Assembly: GCA_028564675.1 (NCBI GenBank)
Contig: JAOVVO010000077.1
Span: forward strand, 1 to 64,000
Length of the DNA stretch: 64,000 bases
DNA from: Onchocerca lupi
Taxonomy: Eukaryota > Nematoda > Chromadorea > Rhabditida > Onchocercidae
Reading direction: 5' to 3'
Under the pieces are notes generated by a model. The model did not search any database, was not told where the DNA came from, and saw only the letters and a program-made list of their open reading frames with translations. Both the position numbers and the translations under genes were made by a program. Below, one piece after another: positions 11,529 through 23,524 of the stretch (position 1 is the stretch's first letter; each line of letters starts with the position of its first letter).

Positions 11529-13889
11529 TCAGAAATCTGAGTCTAATCTGAAACTTTTTTCCTCTTCGCTACTTAGAACACCAGCTTTCTGGTACTCGCT
11601 GACACGTTTTTCGAAAAAATTAGTTTTCGCTTCGATCGATATACGCTCCATAAAGTCAAATGGGTTAGTCGAAAAGTAAATCTGAAATATCGCGGCTATG
11701 AAAAGATCTACAGAACACAGATTTTCACAATTTTTATCATTTAGAAGTGTTCCATAAAAAATTACCTTTGCACAACGAAGTTCCGTCAGTAAATGATCAG
11801 CTACATATTCAATATACTGACACATCAATTTGCAATTCATGCCGATCAAGTCAACCGGCAATGCTTCCGTTAGGTATTCCTAAATTTCAAACAAGAAACA
11901 TAAATCAAAATGTGCTCTATAAAAAAAAGTGGATGGAAAAGTGATTTGAGTTACTTTCAATGAAAAAGTCAAAAGATATGTCAGCAAATAAATTCGACTG
12001 ACCTTTTCAATGTCAACTGCTTCGCGAATAATCTGATAAATTCTTTCCTCCGAAGGCTTATTTTTGATATAAGTGTACAAGAGACAAGCAAAATCGCGAT
12101 GCAAGCCCTAGAAATGAAGACAAACTTTACCCTAGATCAAACAGTTCGTTTTTCTTTTCGAAGAAATATTTTAATTTATTTCACTTCGATGTTTTAAACA
12201 TCTTTACATTTAACATGACGACACTGAATTTTTGAGTCTATCATTATTCGATATTGAATTACTGTATAACTCCGGCAAGTAAAGGAGTGAATACTTCGAT
12301 ATCTGGATCACGTTTTTCTAACTGCCAAATTATTCGAATTCATTACTACTATTGAATAATTACATATGGCTTACTTCATCTCTTGAAATCAACTCATTAC
12401 TATGCGTCAAACCAGGCATCAAACCGCGTTTTTTTAACCAAAATATCGCAGCAAAACTTCCGGAGAAAAATATTCCTAAAAAGATATTTCTATAATATCG
12501 AACAGATAGAATTAGTATAATAAAAAGCGATGCTTTTCAGAGCACTGAAATATCAAAAAATAGAGTATTAAAATACCCTCAACAGCAGCAAAAGCTATCA
12601 GTCGTTCTGCATAGGGAGCATTCATATCAGCAATCCAGCGCAATGCCCACTCAGCTTTCTTCTTGACGAATTCGAATTCATAAATTGCATTGAATAAGAG
12701 AGTTCTTAAGAGAAGAATGGATAATTAATTTCAGCTACAGATTTAGTTTTGCATCGACGTAGAGCAATGTTTGATTCAATTAGCAAATCAGTGCAGGCTG
12801 ATTTGAGAGATATTTAAATTGAGATATTCAAACGAAAGAAATCATGCTCGAACAGAAGTATTCAAAATAAAGCAATACTGTAATATTTAAATTGAAGTAA
12901 TTTTAGGTCATTATTTGAAAAAATTAGATGCAATGGGTAATCCTGGGATTTCTAAAAATTTACATAAAAATAAAATTATTATATGAATAAAAATCAAGCT
13001 GATCGGCAAATGACATACTTTTCCTTTTGATCACGAATGTAGGTATCAATCATTTTGGAGTACATTTCTGAATGGATGTTTTCTATCATAATTTGAAAGC
13101 CGTAAAAAAACCGTGCTTCTGGCACCTGAACTTCTTGTGAGAAACGATTTACCTGAAATAAATCAAATGAGAGGAATAAAAAAGCTACCTTTAGAAAAAT
13201 ATAAAAAAACTAAGATACAATAAAAAATTTAACTTTACTTTTAATCCTTCTCAAATAATTCTAACAGTTAAATCAGAAATTTACCAAATTTTCGTTAACA
13301 ATACCATCTGAGGCGGCAAAAAACGCCAAAACTCTCGAAATAAAATGACGCTCCCCATCATTCAAATTTTCCCAGTCACGGTAATCCTTACTGAGATCAA
13401 CCTGAAATTTGGATTACATGAATTCTACGAAAAAAGAAAATATCTGCAGATGAAATTGCATTTTCATCTTCAGCTTATAGCAGAATTCGCTAATAATCAC
13501 AGTTATTTTAGCAACTAACTTCATCAACAGTCCAAAATGATGCTAAGGCCTTCTTGTAAAAATCCCAAATGTCGTGAAATTTAATAGGAAATATAACAAA
13601 ACGATTTGGATTTTCGGCCAATAAAATCTCTCCATCTGATTCGCATTTTGGAATAGTAATAATCGTTTCATGAATACCACTTGATGATTCCGGCTAAAAT
13701 TATATGGAGAAGTGTAAGAATTTCATTTATCTGCATGTTCCATAAAAATGAAAACCTTCGAAAGTATGAACCTATAAAAAAATTGGTAATCCAATATTAT
13801 GAAGTCATTTACAGAATTCAGACCTTTTGACTCGTCCCCTTCACATTCAATAAATCATTAGAGTTAACATTAACTTCTTCGAGTGGCAT
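11529..13889 (-). CDS. rnr-2: Ribonucleoside-diphosphate reductase small subunit (R2)
   Basis: R2 supplies the tyrosyl radical that lets class I ribonucleotide reductase make dNTPs from NDPs in the cytosol. It works with the large subunit R1. Nine exons join in phase: 13824-13889, 13520-13693, 13285-13401, 13019-13152, 12577-12704, 12375-12475, 12003-12107, 11766-11879 and 11529-11681. They give 363 aa, slightly short of the usual 380-390 because of a brief N-terminus. All seven key residues are visible with family spacing: di-iron ligands D112, E143, H146, E206, E240 and H243, and radical Tyr150 in the stretch ENIHSEMYS. Family signatures include FAASDGIVNENL, GLMPGLTHSNELISRDE and NPFDFMERIS. 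The C-terminus RLDSDF fits the R1-binding tail. The gene looks intact and functional. Confidence 0.97.
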
Positions 13890-13929
13890 TGTTAGTAGCA
13901 GCAGCTGCTGTTATACAGATTGTGAAATC

Positions 13930-13937
13930 CTGAAAAC
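13930..13937 (-). promoter_or_regulatory. Probable trans-splice acceptor of rnr-2
   Basis: On the minus strand, CTGGTTTTCAG ends about 40 bases before the rnr-2 ATG, and no coding exon lies upstream. It is either a spliced-leader site or the end of a 5'UTR intron. Confidence 0.4.
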
Positions 13938-15170
13938 CAGAAAATGGTGAAAAACTTTCCGAAAAAGAACGCTTTTACACAGAAATAAGTTGTAATACAA
14001 GAAATACCGTTAAAAAATCAGCTTCAAATAAATCAACAGTCATGCATAAATTAAGATTAACGAGATACAACATCTTTTAATAATTTAAATTCGCTTCAAG
14101 TCAGCAAAATTTCTTGGTTACATTTGGACGATAAAAAATAATTACTCGCTATTTACGCGTATCCATAACTTGATGACTTCAAAGATTTCCTTTGTTTGAT
14201 TTTTTAACTCCATTCATCTTTTATCATTTTAATATCATGATATTAAGCAAAAACTAAATTAATGACTTCTAAAGAGCAATAGGCAACACGTGTTTTTTTA
14301 CAATAGCCTTGAACGCTTTCAACAAGTTTGTGCGAAATTAAGAACATTAAGAACTTAAGAAGAACGAAATTAAGAACTTCGAATAAGTTTGTGCGGAATT
14401 AAACGACGTGTGAAAAGATCTAGATTTTTCAAAATCTGTAGAAATTTGTATCTTAAAAAATGAAATAAAGAAGTATAAAACAATGTCCCACTACTTCTAG
14501 GCTATCATCTATTCATCCTAGTAAAGTATGAGAAGAGCCAAGTTCACAATACACTTTACTCATCCATATCCTTCCGTACACACTGTACATACACTCATAT
14601 TTCCAATTCAAATCCTCAAAGAATTTCGCGCCTTTTGGTCATAATTGATCACAAAAGACTGTCAGGATAAAATTCAGACAGCTATAGAATGCAATGCAAA
14701 TTTCAGTCTTCTGTGGACGAAATACAATTTTTGCAGACCAAAGAAATGATTTAATGTTGAAAGGATCAGTTTATTCAGATCTTGCTTTCCTCGCTGTTGT
14801 TGGTAATAGGGATGAAAATTAGAAATCCATCCAAAATTTGTAACTGCAAAAGAATGTTGCAAATGTTGTAAGTGAGAGACGGATAGAGATATCAGGTTGA
14901 AAGTGAAATAGTATTGAGAAATTCTGACAGCAGCCAGAAGTATGTTGAATTATTTTTTCATATCGCCATTCTATAAAATATTTCGATTATTCCACATACA
15001 TTCTTTATTTGACTCAAATACTTGCTGTTTGCATCAAACTTCTGTTAATTTTTTAAAATATTACAAAAACAGACCAGAAACCAAAAAATCAAAATTTTAA
15101 AAATTATAAACATGACGAAATAATCAAAAAATCTTTGTATTATAGAAATAATGAAGCTTTTGACCTTTTT
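13938..15170. other. Intergenic upstream of rnr-2
   Basis: No gene seen. A short direct repeat built from GAAATTAAGAACTT and AAGTTTGTGCGGAATTA occurs at about 14325-14402. A minus-strand 62-codon open frame at 14674-14862 has no splice context or recognisable motif. Confidence 0.4.
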
Positions 15171-15405
15171 GCTATGTTAACACGTTGTAAATTGTACTGT
15201 GCTGTAGTGATATAAAGTCAGTAAACTTCTTTACGCTAAGTTAAAACGCTGTGAATTGTGCTACGGTTAACAAGTAGCAAACAAATTCTCTATGTACTGA
15301 AGTTAATATGTTGTAAACTAACTCCCTTTGCGCTATAAGTTATAAGTTAAAATGTTTTAAATTATACTAGGGTTGATATGTAGTAGACGAACTTCCACTC
15401 TATAA
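15171..15405 (+). repeat. Degenerate tandem repeat ahead of BEL/Pao relic
   Basis: Three to four diverged units of about 70-80 bases follow each other. Each contains variants of GTTAA-(A/C)-A-CGTTGTAAATTGTAC, then AGTAGTAAACAAACT and CTTTACGCTAAGTTA. The array stops where gag-like sequence starts, so it may be the remains of the element's LTR or leader. Confidence 0.4.
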
Positions 15406-17700
15406 TGAGTCAGGATCAGCCAAAAGGATTAAATCAATCATAACCATCAGAGCAAATCTCATCGAGAGAAGAAACTCTCAGAACGAACGATCAGTACAAG
15501 CAGTACGATCAGAAAGAAATAAACCTCAACCAGATCGAAAAAAACTCTCAAAGAAACTATCAAAGAAGGTTTCAGAAGCAATTCTTCAATTGAGTAATGA
15601 TATTTTCGCTTAATTGTCTATTTTCAACGTAAATCAAAAATCAGTTTTCCATCAACCAAAAAACTTTTATTACATCTGTTCATCTGTAAAAACATCGAAA
15701 AATTTTCACGATAATTTATTTGGCATCACAAACCGGAATGTCTTTCTATTTAATCAAAACTACGCAACCGACAAAAGAAAAACTGGAGAAGCTTCTTGAT
15801 TTTTTTTGTTAACAGAAGATAGATCAACATCAACAATACGAAGCCAAGAAAGGAATAATTGAATAGAGAATAACTGTGCCTTGAATTATATATTGGCACC
15901 CTCGAGTCACCAAAAAAAAAAAAATATTTAAAATATTCTCGAGAAATCGCAACCCTGCAAAGAAAGAAAGAAGAGAAATACTGATGATCGACGAAACAGG
16001 TATTCTGAAATAAATAAATGATACAAGAGAAGTCAGCGTTTAAGCCAAGATTTAATAAATAAAGAATTAGTCCATCAACAACAATCATCTCAAATAGCTT
16101 ATTAGATAACAAGCTTACAAAAAGCTTACGAATAAATTTGTTGCAATTACCACTGCCAACATTCAGTGGTGATTTAAAATTGTGAAGAGAATTCTGGGGT
16201 AGCTTTGATGCTGCATCAAAGTTACATCAGATATATCAGATATTCAAAAATTGAATCATCTAATTTTGCTCTCAAAAGGGAGTTTTGCAAGCCGTTGGAA
16301 GCTATGCTGTTGCTCCAGAAAATTATCACATTATAGAAGTATCAATTCAAAAATTTGGAGAATCATCCCTTATAAAAAAATCACTCTATAATGAATCAAG
16401 AAAAACGATCGAGAATAGAAAATAGCCGTCGTGAAAATATTTTTGGAAATAAATTGCCGGCTTGACTGTTAGATAAAGTGTATCAATAAGAAGGAATAAG
16501 AATTACGTCAGTCAATGAGTCCGGAATTCTTCAGAGAACTATTCCAAAGAAACAAAATGACTAGAAGTCAAGTCTTTAATAATGGAAAAGACAAGATTTC
16601 AACGAAGTCTAAACAAACCGAATACCATATAATACTCGGGGAGAAATCTCTACCTTAGCTGCAATCAAACAGCTCAAAACAAATGGTCCTCATATAATCA
16701 CAAATTTAAAGAAAATTACAAATGATTAGAAGAAGAAAGATTTTGCTTCTTTTGCAAAAAGAATCACTAGGATAGTAAGCAATTTGAAAGAGAACAGTGC
16801 TTGCCTGTTTCCAGTCAGAATATACGACAAATGACTGAAAAAAAAAACATGTTTCCATTGCAAAGGTTCTTATATTACTGCATTATGTTATGCCAAGTAC
16901 AAGGATGGCGTACAAAATGAACCAATCAAAAAACTAATCAAAGAAAAAACCAAAAGAATTTAACAAATATAAAGAAAAAAAACTCAATAATTGAATGAAA
17001 GAATCAAAGAAGTAATATTCTTATTTTTGTGCAAAGACATCAGAGTCTTACTCTTGTGCAAGGAGATAGAAATAATTCAAAGATGACAGCAATCCAAGAA
17101 GAAGCCTCGGAATTACTGAATATCGATTCGAAACTATTCTTTATATTTAAGGATTTAACAAATCGACTAAATTTACAAGAAATAGAAAAATTAAACATTG
17201 CCTCATGTAGCACAAGAATAAAAATCATGCCTTACAACAAAGGTAGAAATCGAGTAACGTCTGGAAGGAAGTCATAAGATTTGATGCCCATATAATGGAC
17301 TACTTGACGAACAAATGGACTACTTGACGAACAAATTATTAGTTAACCTAAACAATGATAATCTAACAGTTAGGATCGGTCAAGGCTAATTAGATGGTCT
17401 AAAAAGTTATTGGAGATAGATCTGATATACTTATTAGATCTACTACTTCAAGTTCATCCAGTTAGAAAAGGATTCAAAATCTAAAATTAGGTATTTTTCT
17501 TGCGTACAAAAATTGGATCTATGATAGCAGGAAGTAGACATACAAACAAAATTCACAGTTCTAATGCAGTAATAACACAACTGACGGCAGCTAATGAACG
17601 GGCTGAATCATTAAGTGAAACCATCAGTGATCTAATACTAAAATATGAGATCTAACACGCAAATCCAACATATTGAAAGGAAAGTATCTGTCAGAAACTT
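15400..17700 (+). mobile_element. Decayed BEL/Pao retrotransposon: gag and protease remnants
   Basis: Plus-strand fragments, interrupted by stops and shifts, follow the order of a BEL/Pao element. At about 15.40-15.60 kb there is a charged N-terminal gag stretch. At about 16150-16400 there is a DUF1759-like gag core (LPLPTFSGDLKL, REFWGSFDAA). At about 16725-16900 there are two broken CCHC zinc knuckles (CFFCKKNH and CFHCKG). At 17029-17277 there is a DUF1758-like aspartyl-protease stretch (ELLNIDSKLFFIFKDLTNRL) in which the expected D-x-G motif reads NIDSK. Further similar sequence runs to about 17.6 kb. Reverse transcriptase, integrase and clear LTRs are missing. A 20-bp unit starting AATGGACTACTTG is duplicated in tandem near 17294-17333. 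Confidence 0.7.
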
Positions 17701-18125
17701 TGCTCCAAAACCGAATCTTTTTAAATCTTTTCGGGACTCCTTCTCCCTACCTGATGTCCAAGTATCGCTTCATGATTGGTCTTCCTAACTTTATTTATCT
17801 GTGAATCGGAGCACTTTAATGGTAAACTTATTTATCGGCTTGTTGTCCCTTTGAAACTATCTTCGTGCTTCTTGACCTTTAATATTCCTTGTTCACAATG
17901 ATTCCATCTTTCGATTTTTTTCAGTACCAGATTTGAAATCAACAGCTACAATTCGTGAATCAGATTTGGAAAATCTATGAGGCCAATTACGTTCCATACA
18001 AGACCCATGCGTTACGCTGCAAAATGAATAACCAAGATTCATGAAAGAATGTAAGAATTGCATCAGTGAACTAAAAAATCGTAGCTAATTATGCAATTAG
18101 CTAATTACGCAATTATATATTGATT

Positions 18126-18569
18126 ATGCAGTTAGCCTTGTTTTGTAATGATGAATTCAATACGCAAATCAAAATTGGTCAAGCTAAAATTCGATCGTAT
18201 ATCCTGATGCATGTTTTTTGCTCAAGTATTGAGGAAGACTCCTTTCAAGAGTTTTTTAAATACATTTATTTTCACGCATCTTTGCTTCAAAATCTTGACG
18301 TAAGTGTTTCATGTGATATTTTGATCATTTTGAATACGTTCTTGTTCCAACTGTATCTAATAATCATCAGTTCTTCTACGTTCTTTTCACTCTGCCAGAA
18401 AAGGATAAAATATTCAGTATCATCTAAATCCTTTTCAGGACCTCATAATGTTTCATCCTTGTATATGTTTTCAATCGAGAATGATTTAATTACAAATCAC
18501 AAGGGAACTATTAGACTGAACAAATTAGAAATCATTTTCATAGACAGAAGCAGAAAATCTAGTGCCTGA
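18126..18569 (+). CDS. Possible small two-exon gene, unidentified
   Basis: Exons 18126-18299 and 18399-18569 join in phase 0 across a GAC|gtaagt donor and a tctgccag|AAA acceptor. They would give 114 aa. The first exon reads like real protein (QIKIGQAKIRSYILMHVFCS), and its donor is excellent. The second exon contains a further possible acceptor (CCTTTTCAG at 18432-18440). I do not recognise the product. It could also be a fragment of a larger or decayed gene, because the preceding BEL/Pao relic ends only about 400 bases upstream. Confidence 0.35.
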   Translation: MQLALFCNDEFNTQIKIGQAKIRSYILMHVFCSSIEEDSFQEFFKYIYFHASLLQNLDVSVSCDILIILNTFLFQLYLIIISSSTFFSLCQKRIKYSVSSKSFSGPHNVSSLYMFSIENDLITNHKGTIRLNKLEIIFIDRSRKSSA

Positions 18570-19682
18570 CCAGCGAAAAACGGAATTTCTCTAGAAAGAA
18601 ACAAGTAAACATAGAGAATAAGAATTAAAAGAGCATTAGAAAATGAATTCGTGTCAGTTATATTGATTACTTTCGGAATTATGAATGCTACAAGACACCG
18701 AATTCAAATAAAATCCTTTTCGCTAAAATCTCAAACTCTTCCTCTAGGGAAAATATCATTACTCAAATTTTTCGGTTCTAAAAAACAGTTAAGTGAAACT
18801 TTTGTTTATTGTGAGGTGTATAAATGGAGAATAATAAAAGTTGATATTTCACTATTTAGATTGGGTTTTTTTTTTTTTTTTTTTCGAAAATGTTCGGGAA
18901 TCATGTCCTGCTCTTTGTGGATGAGTAAGTAATTTTTAAGGCATAAAACACACAAAAAAACATGGAATTTTCACAAAGTTTGAATTCACTTTATTACATA
19001 CAGAGCGCATATATATAAGATATACCACAAAAGAAGGAAAGTGAAAAATCAGTTCCAAAATTTTTCTGATATAAAATTGAGTGAGACTTTATGAACTCTT
19101 CTTTTTTCTTCTTTAAGTCATATTTTCAATTATTATGAGTTCAAATTTTTCCTCCAGTCTTACATCAAATTTAATCACACAAGGGTCAAGTCAGAAATAC
19201 GAGCTGTATTGTAACAGACCACTTTCTCTATGAAATCTGTTTGCAATACTGAGATAATGAAAGTGGTGCTCATAGAATAATTTTCTCGGTCAGATTAAAT
19301 TTCATTTTAGTGCACTTGAAAATAACATCTGAAAGCGAAGTCAGTATGTTATCTGACTCATATGATAAGGATATAACAATGATATACTTTGAGAATCTCG
19401 AACAGCTTTGACACAATATAGTTCATGCGAAAAGTTCTAATGGGTGTATATAATCAGTGTAGGCACATAATGTTTCCCTCCAATAAACAGTGAGAACTAA
19501 AAAAACCTAATTTCCAGATCAAGAATTCGAAAAATTTATTTTTTTAACTGACATTAATTGAGACATAGACAGTAAAAAATTCTAATGGAGGCCAGAAAAA
19601 ATATTTAGTAAACAGATAATCAGAAGCATAAAAATTTATAAAAAGTACCAGTTTCAAAATTACTTGGATTATAATTTATTCT
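18570..19682. other. Intergenic
   Basis: No supported gene. A plus-strand open frame at 18651-18932 (KSFSLKSQTLPLGKISLLKF) ends in a T-run at 18868-18884 and lacks a clear start or splice partner. Otherwise the stretch is AT-rich and featureless. Confidence 0.4.
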
Positions 19683-22600
19683 TCAACCTTCCGATTTTTC
19701 TGTCGTCAGCAACTTCACAATACTTGTTACAAGTTCATCAGCTGATACTTGCATCAAACTATTTACAATGGCACGATTGTTTAAGCAACGCTGCAGTAAC
19801 TGTTTGCCTTCACATTCAGTTCCTTTACATGGCACAATAAACTGGAACTTAATGCTCTTATTACTCATTTAAAATATTAATGGTACCAAAAATAAATTGG
19901 AAATTCTAAAGAACTGCTTTATTGTGTATTAAATCTCCTTCAACACAATTAGCATTCATCAGCTAAATTTACCAGGGCAAATCTAACGGAGATGCCAAAT
20001 AGCTTTTTTTTTTTAATCATTCAGCATGTCATGTGAAATATAGATATGAAAAAAAAAGGCGAAAAGTTCATCAAAAAATACATTTTTATTTTTCTTAGCA
20101 TGAACAGAACTTTAAACTCACCTTCTTTACTGCACAGCATTGTTTGACATTACTCATCAAAGGGTACGATGATTTTTTTTCCATATCTTTTTTAATATCC
20201 TTAAAAATACATTTGTTGACGAAAAATTAATTCCATGAAAATATACTTAAAAATTTAGGAAATAAGACTTGTGAGAAATAAATATATAAAACTATTTTAT
20301 GAGAGTTATTTAAAATTAAGAAAAAATTTCCAAGACTGTTTTGAAAATTCAACTTCACAAATGCACTTACAACAATTTGAGGGGCATCGATTGAATGAAG
20401 TACAAATCGTGCTTTTTCATTTCTTTTATCTTCTCGCACCCAGACAATCGTTACACCTTTGTCTTTTGGAATCATCAATGATCGTTTTTCGCGCGGTATT
20501 TCAATAAAACCGAATATGGTTGATTTTACAGCGCTTAACTCTTGATCAAAACAACCACGTGCCTCAAACTACAACTGCGAAATTCTCAAACATTCAAAAA
20601 ATCCATCAAATAAGAAAAATGATTACTAAATAAATCTTTAAAAACATCTAATCACTCGTTGAAGTTTACAATAGGAAAAAAAGAAATTTCTAACACAATC
20701 CTGAACGGCATATTTAAATGTGGATTAAATGGCACTTTGTTTTCTTGCTTCTCAAGATGTCAAAAAGAGAGATTCAAGGACGTGATACTTACCGCATAAC
20801 CACTGCAAGTAGGAATTGCGCGAATCTGCATCAAATGTGGATTATTTGACGAATTCCAGGTATTGATTTTGAAGTCTGGCATCCCAGTAGGATTTCGCGC
20901 TGTGAACTTGACCCAAGTTCCAGGAACGAGCTTATCCCATCCTTTTGGCGAACTACTGTCAAAACGAATTTTCAGACAAAGATAATGAGCTGCTAGAACG
21001 GAGCCGTCACCCAAAATCAAGCCATCATCAGACAGCTCTGCCTAGAATTACGTTAAATTTCTAATATATCTTAATTAATTAATTATGTAATGCACTTTAT
21101 TAATCATCAATAACATGAGGTCGTTCGTCAGAAAGAAACAACCATGTGTAATATGGATACAATATTGCGATTTATTCAATTTATTTATTGATTTCGATGT
21201 TCTTTAACAACTGCATTAAAAAAACTTGAAAATCAGACTTTCTAGAAATAGTTTTTTCTAAATGATATGTTTAACCTAAAAACATGATAAATTCTTACAT
21301 AACTATTATTTATAACTGCGTTCGCCTTTGTTGCTGTCATACCGGAAAGATCTTTTATTGCGAAACGACTCAAACGACTAGGACCCGTATCTGCCACATA
21401 TACGCATACAGGTGCATATGGATTTTCACCTAACAATATAGGTAGCAGTAGCCCATCCGCATCATGGATCAAACCTAAGTCCTTATCTTTGCTCCATAAA
21501 TATCCCATCGGCAAATCTGGTTCCCACTTGGCGTGAACTTCCAACTCAAACGACATAATTTATGAAATGATAAATGGTTCAAATTTATTTTATTCTATAT
21601 CATGAAACAAGAGTTCATGACAGAATTAAAGTTTTCAAGACAATGATTCCAAGTCTCCAAGTATATCTTCTTTCGAGTCTAACAGGTTTATAGTATTTCA
21701 AGCCATTCATCAAGAATATTCGGAGTTAACTAAACGAATGATCTTGTTATCAACCGAATGAAAAAGAAGCTTGAAAAAAAAAAAAAAAACATATATATGG
21801 CAAATGGACAATCTTTTCTCGGCGTTCAATTGCGTTTTTTCTATCTTGGAGAAAAATTGGCGAAAAAAAAAAAAACAAAAACAAAAAAAAAAAAACCAGA
21901 AATAGTGATCCAAATTCGAATGGCTTTGTTGTCAAGGATTTTTTTTCCGAAAGACGATATGATCGAACTACATATAATCGTAAGGGAATACTGTAAAAAG
22001 CATTAAAGTATATCCGGCTTCCGAAAGGCATATGTCGTTCACGTTTAACATAAGCCAATGCAATTTTCACATCTGGATAATCGCTGCTATAAACATTTCG
22101 TTCAGTAATCAGCACACCTTGCACATCGTAAATCTGCAACGCGATGAATATATTGAAAATAAAATCTTATAATACATGAATACTTATTATTTATCATGAC
22201 TATATACATCCCCGTTACAAACGAGTCTTGCCATGCAGCGTGATGCAAGCCTGTTAAGGTGGCGTATCACAACAGATTCCACATCTGCGATAATATGCAT
22301 CACTCGTTATTTTACTATTCTTTTAATATTTATGATATTCAACTGCTTTAATATTTCAGGATTTCATACGAAACCAAATTGGAGAAGGATATAATTCACA
22401 ACTTCGATCGACCGTTTTCATTTAAACTATTAAACTTTTTGCATTTTTTGTTTCGCTTTGGATTTGCCTGATTCTCCATCTTCTTCCTCAACTTTTGAAT
22501 TAAAAAAAAAGTGCTTGAAGCAATCTAGAAAGAGCTGACACATTTTCCGAATTAAGGGAAGCAAACGGTTTTTTTAAACTAACTTTTGTGCCTTATTTCT

Positions 22601-23474
22601 AGTGATCTTAGTTGTAAAAATGGTCCGAAAAAAAAAATCGACAACAAAAACTATATTTTCTGAAAGACAAGATTCATGAATGGTTCAGTGAACAAATAGT
22701 TAACTATAATGTTACTTCTACAGTTTTCATCGAAATGAAAACAAATTTTATAAACTGAAAGATATAGATTAAAGCAAAATAGGTTTCAATTCTTGCAATT
22801 CTATGGCCGTCTTCATGATTACAAAGGTTACATCCATCATTTCGGAATCCAGGTTATTTGATTTTTATAAGCTGATTTTTGAAAATTAGACTAATTTTTA
22901 AAACCACGTGTATTTTAAGCAGAAGTAGTAAAGCGAAGTGAATTTCTTACAACACACTGCTTCTTTCAGAAAATATAGTTCCACATCTCTTCTTGAATTA
23001 AATTCTCATTTTCTTCATATCCTCTCATTAATTTATGATTGATATGATAAGAATTTTGTTAGTAAATAAAATATTGGAGATTTCGAAACTGAAACTGAAA
23101 ATAAATTAATAATAATAAAAAGAACAAGTGAATTTCGGCCTCATAAAATATCTAATCAAAATAACATGACTGATCAACATAACTATAATGTGGAAAAATT
23201 AGAAAGTTTTGCCTCAATAGAAAAATGATAGATAATAACAACAAACATAACAATAAATAATGTGGGCGAAAATAAAACAGAGATACCTCATAAGGATACG
23301 ATGCTTGTGGAATGGCTTCCATTGGATCCAAATCGCTTTCATCACTATCGCTACTGATGACAGTAAGAAATCGGGGATCCTCATGATTCCAAGGCTAAAA
23401 ATTGCATTCTGATTATCTGATCAATTTTTCAACAATTTTTTCTATTTTCCTTTGCAAGAGTTTTAATGTCTCAA

Positions 23475-23524
<50 letters not shown>

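Noticed and set aside
15750..16112. 120-codon minus-strand open frame
   Set aside because: Hydrophobic shadow frame opposite the plus-strand gag relic, with no splice or start support.
18651..18932. 93-codon plus-strand frame
   Set aside because: No start, acceptor or donor support, and it ends by translating a T run.
21710..22139. Minus-strand frames full of Phe (and plus-strand Lys runs)
   Set aside because: They translate A/T homopolymer runs in an intron; only the part before about 21990 is exon.
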